Positions 11,936 through 24,760 are shown, counted from the stretch's first letter. The stretch is 64,000 bases of DNA from Diorhabda sublineata (GCF_026230105.1 NC_079484.1:8075805-8139804); one strand, 5' to 3'. The notes: generated from the letters alone by a model not told the origin. Numbers and translations are program-made.

Positions 11936-12964
11936 TATTAGAATTACATAAATTGTTAGGAAAAAAAATTTAATCAATTAAATTGATTAGATTTTGTTTA
12001 AATAATCTATAAATTAACCAATTATAAATTAAAAAGATTAATGTATTTAACGAAATTCTAAGACCATTCTGAGTGAAGATGTAAAATGTGATACGATTCA
12101 TAATAAATACTTAGAAGGGCTGCTAATTGAACCCCTGGACAGTATAACAGGAATATTGAGAACATATCCGTATTGCACGTAAATTACAAAATTTCAAGTT
12201 TGTAGCAATGCTGAAATTTTAGAAAAAAACCTTTTAAGGGTCATATCTGGGGAAGGAGTGGGCTGAGAAATTTTTGTTATAAGAAGGATTCATCTCAATT
12301 TTATACGAGCAATCATCTGCTGAATTTGGTGGCATGAATTTAAAAGCAATCTGTATGTATCCCATGTCATAATCAACATAATTGTTTATTGTTAAATACG
12401 TTAATAAAAATTTTGAGATAATAACTATAAAAATGTGAAATGGATTTATAAAAACAAGTGTTGTGAGTTGGCATAGTCGTTATTTTATATGAACTTCTAA
12501 GCCCACATGGCGACATGAAAAACTAGCATTCCGCCTTCAAATAGGTATCATTCTTTTCGAAACAAAAGAAGTTTATACGGATAATTTCATAATATATTTT
12601 TCTACTGTAAAAATAGGATTTTTATGTAAATGAAAAAGATATATGCACGAGGGTAGTTTGAACATAAACCTAATGTTGGTAATATATTAAAAGACTGCGA
12701 AGATGTCTAAGAAATAAGTTTGCAGACATTTTTATTTGCATGATTTAGACATAAACTTATATTAAAATACGTGAGATTTGGTATTCTGCTGAAATTTCTC
12801 ATTATCATAGAAAAAATTATACAAGGATTTTCTAAAAAGTTTGGGACTTAGACATGGACATAAATAAAATGATTTCAATTTGAAAATACCGATTGTGTTT
12901 AAGACTACGAAACTATCGTTATAGTAGGCTATGGAAGGAATATGTGTATTTCGTAGTCTACAAT
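11936..12964. other. No recognised feature
   Basis: AT-rich sequence without recognised coding or repeat content. Confidence 0.4.
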
Positions 12965-13650
12965 ACGGGGTGTGTCTATTAAGTAACGAGACTGGCGCTG
13001 CTACAGAAAAAGTATGCAAGCGTCAAATGTTAACATACAATCGTCTGTTTAGCCTGAAACCTACTATTCTGTGTCTGTAGACAAACCAGTTTTCCCCTTA
13101 AAAGATCGACGTGAAAATAGACGAACGTAGTGTTAAATTTCAACTAGAACTGGAACAAGTGTTTGGCAATGAATGAGGTCGCGTCCACGTGTTTTTGACT
13201 GGTTTTAGCGTTTTCAATATGTCCGAGAAGAGATTCAATACGATTCACGTTCGGGTCGCCATTCAACATCAAAAACTGATGAAAATATCAAAAAAGTCTG
13301 TGATCTTCTGATCTTCCGTAGTATTCTTGCTATCTCTTAATCTATAAGAATGTGTGCAGCAGATTTTAACATTCGAAAAGTTTGAAAAAATGGTACCTTT
13401 AATCCTCACATTCGAACAACAAGAACCTCGCAAAAATATTTGTATTGACACTGTGAAAGAGATTGTAAATTACTCATTAGAAATGGTACGGACTTGTAAC
13501 GAATTGAAAACTAAATGTATTTTCGGGGATTCTCAAAAACGTGTGGGTACTGGCCTTAGAACCGATAGGAATTACCGCGCGCTATTCACTTGTCTAGCAA
13601 AGCAAAACATTTATGTTACCGCTGATCCCATTAGCCAAAGTTTAACGTTA
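12965..13650 (+). mobile_element. Mariner-like transposon 5' remnant
   Basis: A GGGGTGTGTCTATTAAGTAA end is followed about 180 bp later by plus-strand SRPRVFDW and VREEIQYDSRSGRHSTSKTD, then ENIKKVCDLL. This is the linker (DDxRSGRPSTS) between the two helix-turn-helix halves of a mariner transposase. A KMVPLILTFEQQ block near 13388-13425 matches the KMVPxxLTxEQ region that follows. Catalytic motifs are not recognisable after that, so only the DNA-binding half survives. Confidence 0.72.
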
Positions 13651-14165
13651 AAATAAGATTTCGTTTCAAATAGATAAATCTATTTTATACCACAAATTTT
13701 TTGAAAGTTTTAAAAAATGTACAAAAGTTAGTTAACGAAGTCTGGCGAAATTATAAATTATAACCAAAGTCCAACAAAAAACTAGATATCATTGTATCCA
13801 AGATAATTGTAGAAGAATTGCAAGCGACGACTAAGAATAAATTCAATCTACTACATTTTTTTTCCAAGGTGAGTGACGAAATCATTTTAGGTACCTATGA
13901 GTACTAGAAATATTAGAAATCGTCCAAAAGTTTCTCTTTACATTTTATGATGATAATTTAGAAGTTTTATGATTAGAAAATATTATTATGGCCTATCTCA
14001 AAGTATAGAGGTAATATTCATTATATAGATTTATTTCTTAAGATTGAATCAGTCAATTGGTAACAAAATACAGGGTGTTCGTATGTATGTGACGGTTTCG
14101 ATTGCTGGCTTTAAAGGTTATTTAAAACCATGGTAATTGCGAATATATCTATTATTATAGTCCCA
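13651..14165. other. Spacer with an orphan TACAGGGTGTT end
   Basis: TACAGGGTGTTCG occurs at 14069. It resembles the ends of the elements at 4523, 17063 and 30606, but no matching partner end was found nearby. The rest is featureless. Confidence 0.4.
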
Positions 14166-15168
14166 GAGTTGGATACAAAAAACAGGGTCGATAAGGTGCG
14201 CACCATTTCAGCTGGTAAACTGGCGGCCCATCTTAGTACATCACCAAACGCCACTTCTTAAGGTCAGCACAGGTCGGATATGAAAATACTAACCGGATTT
14301 CCCGAAAATTGACTGAAAAACCTAATAACGGTCGCGCGTGAAACCTTTTGTAACTTGAAGTTTGAGCGCTGTAATAGCGCAAGAAGTTTTTCAGGCTGGT
14401 AAATACTCGTAAGGAATGATCGAAAGTGCCGGAAAACTCATCTGAAAGACCTCATAACGTACGCGCGCGAAACTTTTTTATTAGGTTTTTGGGGTCTCAA
14501 CTAAGAGCAGTGTTATAGCGCAATAAGTTTTACTTAACGCCACCAACAACGCAAAAAACGGGCTTCTAATTTTTTTTTAAAATTCATTTTCTGCGCCAAT
14601 TATCAATTGATAAAATTTTTCTTAAAACTTCTGGAGTAGTTATACTTTTTGATAAAGTTGCTCAGTATTGAGTAACAGCTTGTGGTGCCCCAAGAAACTG
14701 CTCTTAGTTGAAACCCCAAAAACCTAATAAAAAACTTTTCCGGCAGTTTCGATCACTTCTTACGAGGGTTTTCCGGTCTGTAAAACTTCTTACACTATTA
14801 CACACCTCTTATTTGAGGTTTAAACCACACGTTGCATAAGGTTTTTCGCGCGCACTTTATGACGTTTTTCAGATGAGTTTTCCGGCACTTTTGATCATTT
14901 CTTACGAGGGTTTTCCGGCCTGCAAAACTTCTTGCGCTATAACACCGCTCTTATATGAGGTTTTAACCCACCGTTACAAAAGGTTTCACACGCGCTCGTT
15001 TTGAGGTTTTTCAGCCAATTTTGTCGTTCGGGAAAACCGCCTAGCATCTTCATATCTGACCTGTGCTGACCTTAAGAAGTGACGTTTGGTGATGTACTAA
15101 GTTGGGGCCGCCAGTTTACAAGATAAAATGGCGCGCACCTTATCGACCCTGTTTTTTGTAGCCAGCTC
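14166..15168. repeat. Foldback element, about 1 kb, with subrepeats
   Basis: Both ends read inward as a TGG.TACAAAAAACAGGG block followed by TCGATAAGGTGCGC. The arms (roughly 14166-14560 and 14690-15168) are inverted copies at about 80-85% by eye. Each arm holds two internal units built around a CGCGCG core, a GAAAC.TTTT step and a TAGCGCAAGAAGTTT-type block. The central 100-130 bp is not repeated. No coding capacity is evident. The GC-rich CGCGCG cores stand out from the AT-rich surroundings. Confidence 0.85.
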
Positions 15169-16345
15169 CCCGTCTATTATTTGTGAGTGCAGCGTTTGAA
15201 GACGAACGAAATCTATTCGCAGCGCAAAAACTTTTGACGAACTCACACAAGAATTGTGTAAAATAAATCGGGTTTTTATAATTTTTATTATGTAAAATGC
15301 TTATAAATATTTTCAATTTAAATCTGTACACTTAGCAAATTAGCAAAAGTTAATTTTTATATACCAGACTAGTACCCGTGACCTGCAGTTTTTATGCCGG
15401 GAGCATTAACATTTAGCACAGACATTGAATTTATTTGTCGTATAAGAGTTTCTTAACGCACTATGGTTATTGGAAAAATTTAAGTACCTTTTCAAGTATT
15501 AGATATAAATTTGACTCAAACCTGTCGATATTATTGTATGTTTATGTTTCTCAGTGTTCTTATGTTTTTTTGTCAAATTATAGTGAAAAACTAACTAAAA
15601 AAGATATAGAAAATAAAAGTGACTTCCCTTCAACACCACCAAAAGAGAAGCTGCTGAAGAATATATAATATGAATTTTGAACTGGCAACAGAGATTATTA
15701 ATAACTATAAATAAATACCACCCTCTGGTAACATTAGATACCCAATATTTTTTATACATAGATTTTTGTGATTATTATGAAGATATTATTATATAATAAT
15801 TTTCGATAACTATGTACTATATTTAAATGAATAATAATATATTGTAGGAAATATTTCTTGGAATGAAATGATAGTGTTTCTGATAAGGTTACAAAGTTTC
15901 CAAGAAAGATATTCAGTAGTCGTGTATAAAATATAAATATTCGAGGTACTCGCATATGATGAGTTATTATTCACATGGTGATTAATACCACTCGCTCCAT
16001 TATACACTCGTGAATAATATACTATTATCCGTTTTATTATGATTTAAACTTGTGTGAATTTGAAAAAAAAACATACCGTTCACGCCTTACCCTTAATATT
16101 AAATGTTCAATTGAACATTGTTGTTCAATTGTTCATGTAATAATTTTTAAATAAAAAATATCTAGCGAAGGTTTCGATAGGTTTCATCAACAATTTAAAT
16201 TTCTTCATATTGTCCTTTGATAACAATCTAATTTGAATTGTTTTTCTTTACTTTAGGTCTCTCGAAAATATTATTAAGACATTTTTTCTTATATGGATTA
16301 ACTGGTGATATTTTCAATGAAATAATAATATGAAATTTGTTGCAG
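15169..16345. other. Non-coding, probably dlg1 intron
   Basis: AT-rich sequence immediately left of the dlg1 exon. It ends in TTTGTTGCAG, a normal splice acceptor. No upstream dlg1 exon (L27 core) is seen here. Confidence 0.5.
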
Positions 16346-16482
16346 ACATACAAGAATTCTACGAATTAACTCTTCTTGACGAAAATAAATCGGTACAAGA
16401 GAAAACTGCAGAAACAATTCGAATCGCCAACAAGTGGGAAGCCAACGATGGCCCTATTATACCTACGTACACGAATAACGAG
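16346..16482 (+). CDS. dlg1: Internal exon of disks large 1 (scaffold protein, MAGUK family)
   Basis: A 137 bp exon is bounded by TTTGTTGCAG at the left and GTAAGT at the right. It starts with the last two bases of an Asp codon (phase 1) and ends on a complete GAG codon. The 45 codons begin IQEFYELTLLDENKS, continue with QEKTAETIRIANKWE and end in PTYTNNE. Insect and vertebrate Dlg/SAP97 proteins carry DIQEFYE(L/V)TLLD right after the N-terminal L27 domain, and the insect proteins continue with a KTAET..IA.KWE stretch. Dlg1 organises septate junctions, epithelial polarity and synapses through L27, PDZ, SH3 and guanylate-kinase-like domains. The ATG at 16330 lies in the intron and is not a start. 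No other dlg1 exon was found, so strand and extent beyond this exon are inferred. Confidence 0.85.
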
Positions 16483-17062
16483 GTAAGTGGTGTTATTTTT
16501 AAGGCATGCAATTTGCTCCAAAGTCAAAATATTTCATAGATTGATATTGGACGTCGTTTTACAAGTCTCTTACCTCTGCATGATGGTTGCCCCTAACAAA
16601 ACTTCCATAAGTAAATTAAACACATTCCTAATTCAAAAATAACAAAGCTAAGTGGAATGGACAAGAAATAAGTAACTAGAGTGTTGAACTTCATCTGCGC
16701 GCGCTTTTTATCAAGAAATATTTCGTCTTGTATTGCATCATGCCAAGCGGCCTTTACAAAAAAATTTTGTACATACTACGTGCTAATCAAAACAAGTGAA
16801 TTACCAACCTTATCTTTGGTCTCGTGGAACAGTGGAACCATTTTATATGAACTATAGATCTGGATAAAAAGTAGATATTTAGAAAATATCTCACAAGAAA
16901 ATTTCATAAAATTTTTTGATGTTGCGTTTAGTTCGAATATTGCCATGAACTATTTAAGTGGGTGTTATGTTTTCAACTTGTCTTCCACAGATTAAGGTAA
17001 TACCCATTTTGAGCAGTTCTTCAAAATTTAAATTTGAAATGTTTTCGTAGAATGCTATCATA
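16483..17062. other. Non-coding, probably dlg1 intron
   Basis: Begins with a consensus donor. No coding signal was seen up to the foldback element. Confidence 0.5.
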
Positions 17063-18045
17063 TACAGAGTGTTCCGGGACTTGCTGCACAAAGTTCGGGG
17101 GTGAGTGGATGACGTGAAAATAATGTGGTGGCATAAAAAAATTCTCACACAATCCTCATTTCTGAGTTATAGGCATTTAAAGTTACGAAATCAGAACTTA
17201 TATTTAAGTATATTTTCTAAATTATACATTAGAAGATTTAATGTATGATTACGTATGTCTCTATAGTGTGAGTGACTTAATAAATAATTCTACACTACTG
17301 TCCAAAGGCCAGGGGAGGCTCATGCTCAAGGTTAACAATCCGTAACGTATTAGGGACAACCTGTACAATCTAAAGATATAGAAAAATCTTTTGAAAAATT
17401 AATTTCTTAAACGATTTTTTCACAAAGTGGTAGTCTACTAAAATTTATGGTTTAGGGAATATGTACATTTTTTGATCGCCATAGAGACATTCTGAAGAAA
17501 ATTATCATAAATTGTAATTATTTATTAAAAATATCTCCAGAAGGTATTAAAACACAATCAAACATTTCTAATTGAACTGTATTCTGTTGATCTTCGTGTT
17601 ACTTATATAAGGAAAAAATTGAAATGTAGAAAAATTTAGTTTGTTAGCCTACAACTTATCAAATAAAAACTCTAGTAAATATTCGAAGTGGATACTTTGT
17701 ACTTTTATACACTTTTTACACAATTATAAAATTCTGCCTTATAGCGTCCCAATTTTAGTTTATTCTATCGATGTATGTAGTATAATTGTTCATGTATTCA
17801 TTCATTATTTCTTAAAGAAATGTGTTTCAATACCTCCTATAACTATTTTCAATGAATAATCAAAATTTATGATAATTTCCTTCAGAATGTCTCTTTAAGG
17901 TAGAAATCTACATATCTCCTAAACCATAAATTTTATCGGGTTGAACTAAAAGTACCAAAGGGTCATATGAGAAATGTCACAGCATTATTTTCATGTCATT
18001 CAGTCACTCCCCAATTTTTTGCTTCAAGTACCGTAACACCCTGTA
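17063..18045. repeat. Foldback element, about 1 kb, flanked by TA
   Basis: The ends read inward as TACAGAGTGTTCCGGGACTT and TACAGGGTGTTACGGTACTT, each flanked by TA. Both arms contain GTGAAAATAATG-type and ATGAAAATAATG-type blocks near the ends, and TTTATGGTTTAGG plus AGAGACATTCTGAAG further in (17440-17515 and 17862-17935). The inverted relation therefore covers most of the element. It has no ORF with a domain, and looks like a non-autonomous DNA transposon moved by a mariner-type enzyme. Confidence 0.82.
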
Positions 18046-20379
18046 TACTCACATAACTGCTTTTTGTGAAGTTGCCTCTACATATTCATTTAGATGAAAT
18101 ATGAATTTATAATGGGAGCCATTCGCAATATTGTGCACTAAATATGCTGTTATAAAAAAATAAATTGTATGAAAGGTTTGATTTAATTTGTTTACAGCGC
18201 TTTGTCAAATTTGTCAAAAGATCTCCTACGTAGTTTTATTAAAATGTTGACTATATTTATCTTTGAGTACTTTTTTATCAATTTTTTTTATTTTTATACT
18301 AGAAATAATTGGAGACAAATGATATGACAGATACAAAGGTTCATATCTGTTTCCTGGAAAATGCTTGGAAAGTCAATAATTGAGCAATCATTTTCATCCA
18401 CTTGAACTAACAATATCACAAACTAATTTTATTTCTGTATAACTGAACCGTAATACAAATTTATCTAGAAGAAATAACAACATATGAAAATGAACTTTTT
18501 CAACAGTCTTTTCTACGTCAATTATATAAATTCACCTTCACATTGTTATAACATTTATTGAAGATTCTGTATCATTAAACATAATAATACAAACAACTCA
18601 GTTTGACTTTTTACTTATATATAGAAATTATTAATATATTTCGTTTCGATTAGTTTGGTACCTAGTTAAAGGAAAATTCAGTGGAAAAGGGAGAAATCCA
18701 AGTAAAATTAATCTCAAATATATGACGTATATAAAGTATCAAGTGAAATGCTTAATATCAATCTTCAAAAGTACATATTTGTGGAAAAAATATTTTCACT
18801 TATATATTATCAGGTAATAATATTTGTTGACACTTTAAGAAAACAAAACATTGCATTTCGCGTTCTACAGGAGTGTTTAAGAAAATGAAAGTTATTATGA
18901 ATTGTGAGTTCCTTGTACAGTTTGCACATATTGGACTCCCCAAAATAGTTTTTTTTATTATCACAAACGAATTTTTCCAAACATGGCACCCAATTCGCTG
19001 CGAAAATTCCATATGTTGATATTTGCAGTTCCTAACGTTTACACCAATTTAGATATTAACCCTTCACTTTCCTGAAGTTATTACTAAAGTCCTAAATGAA
19101 CAAAAGATATTCAGAACATGCTGAAATACATTTCAAGAATGTATGTGAAAAGAAGGTAGGTGAGTTTTTAACATACATACCTAATTAAATTAGATTAGAG
19201 ATGAACAGACACATAAACAGGGAGCACAAATTTATCGGGATTGGCCCTTGTAATATATGGGCTTGGACAGTTTTTATTGTACGTTGCTGACCGATAGGAG
19301 ATGATTCCCGTTGTTCGAGAGCTTAAAAATCGTTGTCTCAGTCTGTTGCAGGGAGGAAGAGGTGTCAATTTTGACAACCAGGCACACACATTCCCTCATC
19401 ACGCTTTTTGTTATGTAATACAGCCACAACCACTTCTTCATTAATTCGTTCAGCTTTTTCCTTGTCACGACACAACGCCAACGTCCTATTTCTTCCACAG
19501 TGGTGATTTTCTCAGAGCTGTAGATTTTGTTTTGTCTGGTAAAATACACTTTTTGAAGGTACGCTTACCTTAACCATGGTTTTCTATTGAACTTTAGGGC
19601 ATTAATCCTTTACGCATTTTTCCTTATGTTATAGATACAGCAGAAGATGTGGAATGGTAATTTTTACTCACAATATTTCACTTGAAAAGTCTAAATTTAT
19701 TGACTCACCTTACCAAGACAAGGTTAGCGTCGTTGGAGTATCTGCTACAGCTATCATCGGCTTCAATATCAGCCAGATGATTTATATCGGATGTTATAAC
19801 TAGTGGAGGCAACGATAGTGAAAACTACATCATTATCAGCAGAATTACACCAATTTCGAATACCTGCAGTGACCGAATAATTTATTTTTACATTTTGAAA
19901 TTGAAGTGTTAACATTTGGATTAGTGTCAACAATTCGTGCTTTTACATTAGTGCTTTTTTGAATTTTTCCATGTGGCTAACGTGAAATTTTTAATCAAAA
20001 TAGAATATTGAAAACGAATATTATATTAATTTTAAATAAGTTTGTCAAGTTCCCAAAAATTTGAGGTGTTTAAGTAATTCAAAATCAAAATTGTGTCGCG
20101 AGATTGCAGGTTCAGTCTCAACAGCTGTGATACCTAAGACATCCAATCTTTTTATTTTCACGTGAAAAACTCACCAAAAAAACTGTAAATAAAACTCAAT
20201 TTAAAATTTGTGATATTTTATTTTGGCAACAGCAATGTTTTCTAAAACATATTATTTATAACAGGATATGTTAATTATTTATTATAACATATCAAATGTA
20301 AAAATGTACCGTGGATTAGAACGTAGGACATATCATCGTGTGGTTATGACAAAAGTAATAGTGGAGTATAGAAGAATTG
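18046..20379. other. No recognised feature
   Basis: AT-rich non-coding sequence. Short open frames near 18800-19550 on the minus strand show no recognised domain. Confidence 0.4.
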
Positions 20380-21430
20380 AAGTAAGAAAGTAAAATAAAT
20401 GAAAATAAATATAATCTAGACGGCCTGAAACAAGAATCAACCCAATTCCTTTATAAACTAAGGCTGGCTAATAAATTAGAAAACATGGAAACACAAAATG
20501 CGAGCTCAGAACAGTTGTACGGACAGATAAAGAAAACCATGCAGAAAGCGATTAAAGAATCTCTATGATACTATAGATACAGACATAGAATACAAAATAT
20601 CCATAATGGTAAAAATGGAAAAGAAATGTGAATAGATAGATAGGTATATTGGAGAAACGAAAGCGGCAATGGCGTGGAAAACAATAAGAATTAAAAGGAA
20701 GGAAGGAAACCAACGAAATAAATCCAATGTAATAGACATAAGTGGATGGACACGAACAAATGCTGACGAAAAGCGCTAACAGTAGATGAAATTTCGGAAA
20801 ACTTTACAAACTGTTAAAAAATAGAAAGGCAGCATGACCTGGAAACTTTCCCATTGATTTGGTGCAACATGGACAAAAAATATTTCACGAAATTATAACC
20901 ACCTCGTATTTGTCGATCTCAAAAAGCTCTATGACACGGTACAGTTAAAAGCGCTTTTTGATACATTGACGAAATCTGACCTTAGCAAGGTTTTAGTTCG
21001 AGCTATACAGAAAGTCAAAAGGTGCTCGCATTCAATAGCTTTGAGACAAGGGTGCAATTTGTCACCAACATTATTTGAATTATATATTCAGGAAGCTGAA
21101 ATAGGTGAAATAGTGGGAATGGGAATTGAGATAAAGAATAAGTGTCTAACAACTTAATTTTTTACAGACAACTAAGTTGTTCTAGCTTGCGACGAGGACG
21201 ATGCAGATTATATGCTACGAAAATTGGACGACGAATATACAGAATGCGGTTTTAATATGAAATATGCACTCATTGGTGCAAATTAATCTAAACACAAAAA
21301 TTACAATATACAAAGTCATAGTTGAGCCCATTTTAACGTATGGATGCAACGGCTGGCAACTGACGGATAAACGAAAATATAGAGGCGCTCTGGAGTCGGT
21401 CTAATTCCAAGCAACAACATTTCGAAATTT
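20380..21430 (+). mobile_element. RTE-like non-LTR retrotransposon remnant
   Basis: Plus-strand pieces in order are LRLANKLENMETQNASSEQL (about 20460-20520), FVDLKKLYDTVQLKAL (motif A, about 20910-20955), ALRQGCNLSPTLFELYI (about 21040-21090), and FFTDN.VVLACDEDDADYML (about 21160-21215). The last stands where FADD(Q) is expected, so the first catalytic Asp pair is altered to TDN. KVIVEPILTYGCNGWQ follows at about 21315-21360. Stops and frameshifts occur throughout, so it is inactive. Confidence 0.83.
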
Positions 21431-22799
21431 GTTATAAAATTTTTCCAAATAATAATCAATGTCCTTGGGTTATTACTACTAAAAACTAAAATATTTTCTA
21501 TCCAAAAACCCGTATTTTATTTGAAAATTTACCTTCTGTATCGCTCTCATCTCATCATTTTGGGACTCTGGATCTGTAGTTAACGAATTATTAATGAATA
21601 AATCTCTAAATATTTGATTTGTTCAGTTTAGAACATTCATGTTAGATTTATATTCATAATATAATTTCCAAATTCATTCAAGGGTAAATTATTCGCTTAA
21701 AAATACGAATGGTAAATCATTATGTACTGAATAACTCTCGCTGGTTAAACCTCGTTGATGTTAAGTTATAAATAATGTACGAGTAGAAGCTCAACTGCCA
21801 GAACCAGTTTGAGATGAATTAACAAAGGTTAATGCAGCTGTCGTATTTCCAATAATTTTCGTTGTAAGGTTTAAATTATCGCCTTATTACCAATACTATT
21901 CGAATTGCTCCGGTTAGTCTGGTAAATATCATCCTAAATAAAAAAAATACTTATACGTTTCACACTTAGGATGCAAGTGCGTCAAACTGGCCTAGTGCTC
22001 TATCTAATACCTAAGTCAGTTCTGGTTCAAGGCAATAATAGACTACCGAAAGTATGATGACTGAATAGCATATAGAAGTTTAGATCCATTGTTAAACCTT
22101 GGTAAGGCGCGCGATGATTGGTCGATAGGCACGCTTCGTTTTAAACACAATCAAAATGTATAATAACAGTCAAAACTGAATTTATTTAAAATGTAGTAAA
22201 AATATTAATAAGAATAGGAATTATATCGAAGATACATAATTAGTATCCCAGCCTCATATTTATTTGAAAAATGACAATCCATTTATCGGCTTTAACAACC
22301 TCGTAACTACTTGATTAGCCTATCTGCTGTCACTGAATGATATCTCTGGATGTTAACCACCATAATATATTGCTTGAATTGCATGAAATTTTGGTCTAGA
22401 TGATAATACATTTCACAATTCGTTACGAATAATTTGAATAGGTCCTTCACAGCTACAAGCTGATCTATTAGAAATTTAGAAAGCTTTTTAATTGAACCTA
22501 TTCTAATTAGATGCCGAAAAGTCGTACTCCGAATGATTCTACAAAGTACTGTAGCCCCAGAAATATTTTAGTTTCATCAGTTTGCTGAAAATCTCTCGGC
22601 TCAAGAGTTTGTGTGTGTTTCTATTATACCTAAAATATTAAGATTAGAATCTATTTCCGTCTTTCTTGTGAGGTTTCTCCTACAAGTACTGGCAATTTCA
22701 TTAGAATTTCACGTGGTACAGCTTTAAACCGCTTATGTAGATTTTTTTCCACTATGTACTATGTTTTTTTAAGGCCTGGAAGGTCTCATCATTACCATG
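21431..22799. other. No recognised feature
   Basis: AT-rich sequence with no domain or repeat recognised. Confidence 0.4.
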
Positions 22800-23045
22800 A
22801 TGATTAAACAATTTTATTGTATACCAAATGTCTGTCTAACGTTACAATAACCAATTTATCGTCTTCAGAGACTGAAAGTAATTAAAACCTAATAACTTGA
22901 CTTACCTGTTGTTTTTACTGAATTTTTCCACAAATAAACCTCCTCCCGCGAAAATTAATTCCAGTAGGAAAACCTCCTTGACGGAATCTTCACATTTATT
23001 CCTTGATTACTAAACTATATAGTGGACTGTAAGAACTTGGCGGGA
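22800..23045 (+). repeat. Dispersed repeat R1, copy 1
   Basis: Contains TTATCGTCTTCAGAGACTGA, then an AATTCCAGTAGGAAAA block, TCTTCACATTTATTCC and ACTATATAGTGGACTGTAAG. The same ordered blocks recur at 42090-42345. Related shorter pieces occur at 40720-40945 and 53190-53315. The class is unknown. Confidence 0.65.
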
Positions 23046-23059
23046 TTATTAATAATTAA

Positions 23060-23650
23060 TTTTATTAATTCATGTCTGTAGGTTGATTACTGCTTCTTCG
23101 TGGGAATCTCCCACAATCCAAATAGACCAATCATCCGTAAATGTGGCGATAATGTGGTTTTCTAATTGAGGGGGGATATCACTAGTGTGTAATAGGTGAA
23201 GGACCGACGCAAAAACGCTACCTTGTGATACACCCGCGTTGATTTCCTTTATGTTTGGGTAAGCATTTTCTTGCTTTATCCTGAAGGTTCATTCTCTTGT
23301 TTTGCATAGTTTTGCGTAACATCGGTTACCCTGTGTACTTGGTAAATGTTTTAGTATTTCCCCAAATCTAGGAGCTTGATTCGGGTTGAATTACTTTAGG
23401 ATAATATAAGCTACCTTAAGCTTGATCTTGATTTTGTATTAACTGTTCAAGTCGTTTTCTCCTTCGGTACCAGCAAATTGTGTGCTAAATGTTCTCTAAA
23501 TCTATTTGCTTTTTGTTGATTGTTTCTAACCCAGTGACCATCTTGGTTATTGACTTGGATTTTGTATCCCATCTATACTGAACATCTATTGGTATGTCAA
23601 TCTCAGCCATATGAATAGTGCATAATTGTGAAAATTTCGTATTTTGAATT
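23060..23650 (-). mobile_element. Jockey-type non-LTR reverse transcriptase fragment
   Basis: The minus strand reads NQDGHWVRNNQQKANRFREH at about 23545-23485, and later INAGVSQGSVFASVLHLLHT at about 23250-23190. FTDDWSIWIVGDSHEEA follows at about 23140-23090. The order (connection region, VSQGSV block, F.DD) is that of jockey-clade reverse transcriptases. The usual FADD is FTDD, and frames are broken between the blocks. Confidence 0.8.
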
Positions 23651-23749
23651 TATTTCTTTGTCTTAACATCGCCTATTTCACTTTCAATTTCTTCAGCTCC
23701 ACGCTTTTATGGTCAGTTTAGGAATAGTATTGTCTCGTTCCAATATAAT

Positions 23750-23812
23750 CATCAAATTCTTCATCGAATTCTTCATCGAATTCTTCATCAAATTTTTCAT
23801 CAAATTCTTCGT
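23750..23812 (-). repeat. 12-bp tandem repeat encoding (DEEF)n on the minus strand
   Basis: About five units of ATTCTTCATCGA with minor changes. The minus strand would read repeated Asp-Glu-Glu-Phe, but there is no flanking ORF to support translation, so it is best treated as a minisatellite. Confidence 0.75.
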
Positions 23813-24399
23813 CTTTTTTTAATACAATCTCAATATTAACTTATTTTGTTGATTCAAATACTTTTTCACAATTTGAGAGGGGTTATTCAGAACTATAACG
23901 ATGCAAATTTTGGCAAAAATGCAAAAATTTGGAAGAATATTAGCCTTGCACCTGACGGATAACAACGGGGCTAATGCGGGTTGAACTGTACTTCCTTCTA
24001 TTTTTGATGAATGGAAACTATAACAAAAGTTGAAGTGTAAGTCCTATCAAAGACATGGCACAAGAAGAGGAAACTAACGATCATATTTTGGAGCAGCAAC
24101 GAAAAACTCATTTTTGAATCAACATAGGGACTTACAGCTTAACTCCAGACCGACAGTCGTCTCTTCCGAATGTGAAGTAGGGAACTTGAACAATAGAATC
24201 GGAAATTTTATTAATAAAAAAGTCAATTGAAAGCTCCTTACATTATTTGCACTTTTTGTAGGTATACTTTTAATTTTTATTGTTAATCCCATTGATAGCA
24301 ATCGCCGCTCAATGGGATAAACTCTAAAATTATTATATTATATTTCTTTTCGTGCACAAAAATATAAAAAAAAATGTGATTAGCCTGTATTAAAATTTA
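23813..24399. other. No recognised feature
   Basis: Non-coding stretch between the minisatellite and a retroelement tail. Confidence 0.35.
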
Positions 24400-24760
24400 T
24401 TTATATCATCATTATGACGCCGGTCAATACCTTGGATTACGGTTTCTTCAATTTGGTTTCTCCAGGCATTTCTCGATCTGCTTCTTGGCTATAAAGATAT
24501 CCATTGGGTTATCCTCTTTCTAGGTTTTCTTCTCATGATGTATCCTGCACAATTAAGTATTTGTACTTTTATTTAACTTATTATATTTTCTCATCTTACT
24601 TCTTCTTCTATGCATCTATTTTTATTTAATCTTCTCTCTTCATATCCTGTAATATTTGGTCCAAGTATAGTTCTCAGTATTTAGATATAGATCTGTCGTT
24701 TATCTTCAGATCTTTTTCTTCCTTTTTATTTAAGATATTTGTTTGCATGGTTTATAAAAT
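24400..24760 (-). mobile_element. RTE-like 3' tail fragment
   Basis: The minus strand reads GYEERRLNKNRCIEEEVRW near 24640-24580, then AGYIMRRKPRKRITQW (about 24550-24505), PRSRSRNAW, and NQIEETVIQGID near 24460-24425. This is the basic C-terminal region (GH..R....R..K) of RTE-type reverse transcriptases. Confidence 0.6.

Noticed and set aside
14069..14165. TACAGGGTGTT as the left end of the 14.2 kb foldback
   Set aside because: The inverted match with the right arm starts only at about 14166, and no partner end was found to the right of 15168.
16330..16332. ATG as start of a 69-aa protein
   Set aside because: It lies before a clear splice acceptor. The coding similarity begins only after the AG at 16345, and the frame past 16482 reads into a GTAAGT donor.
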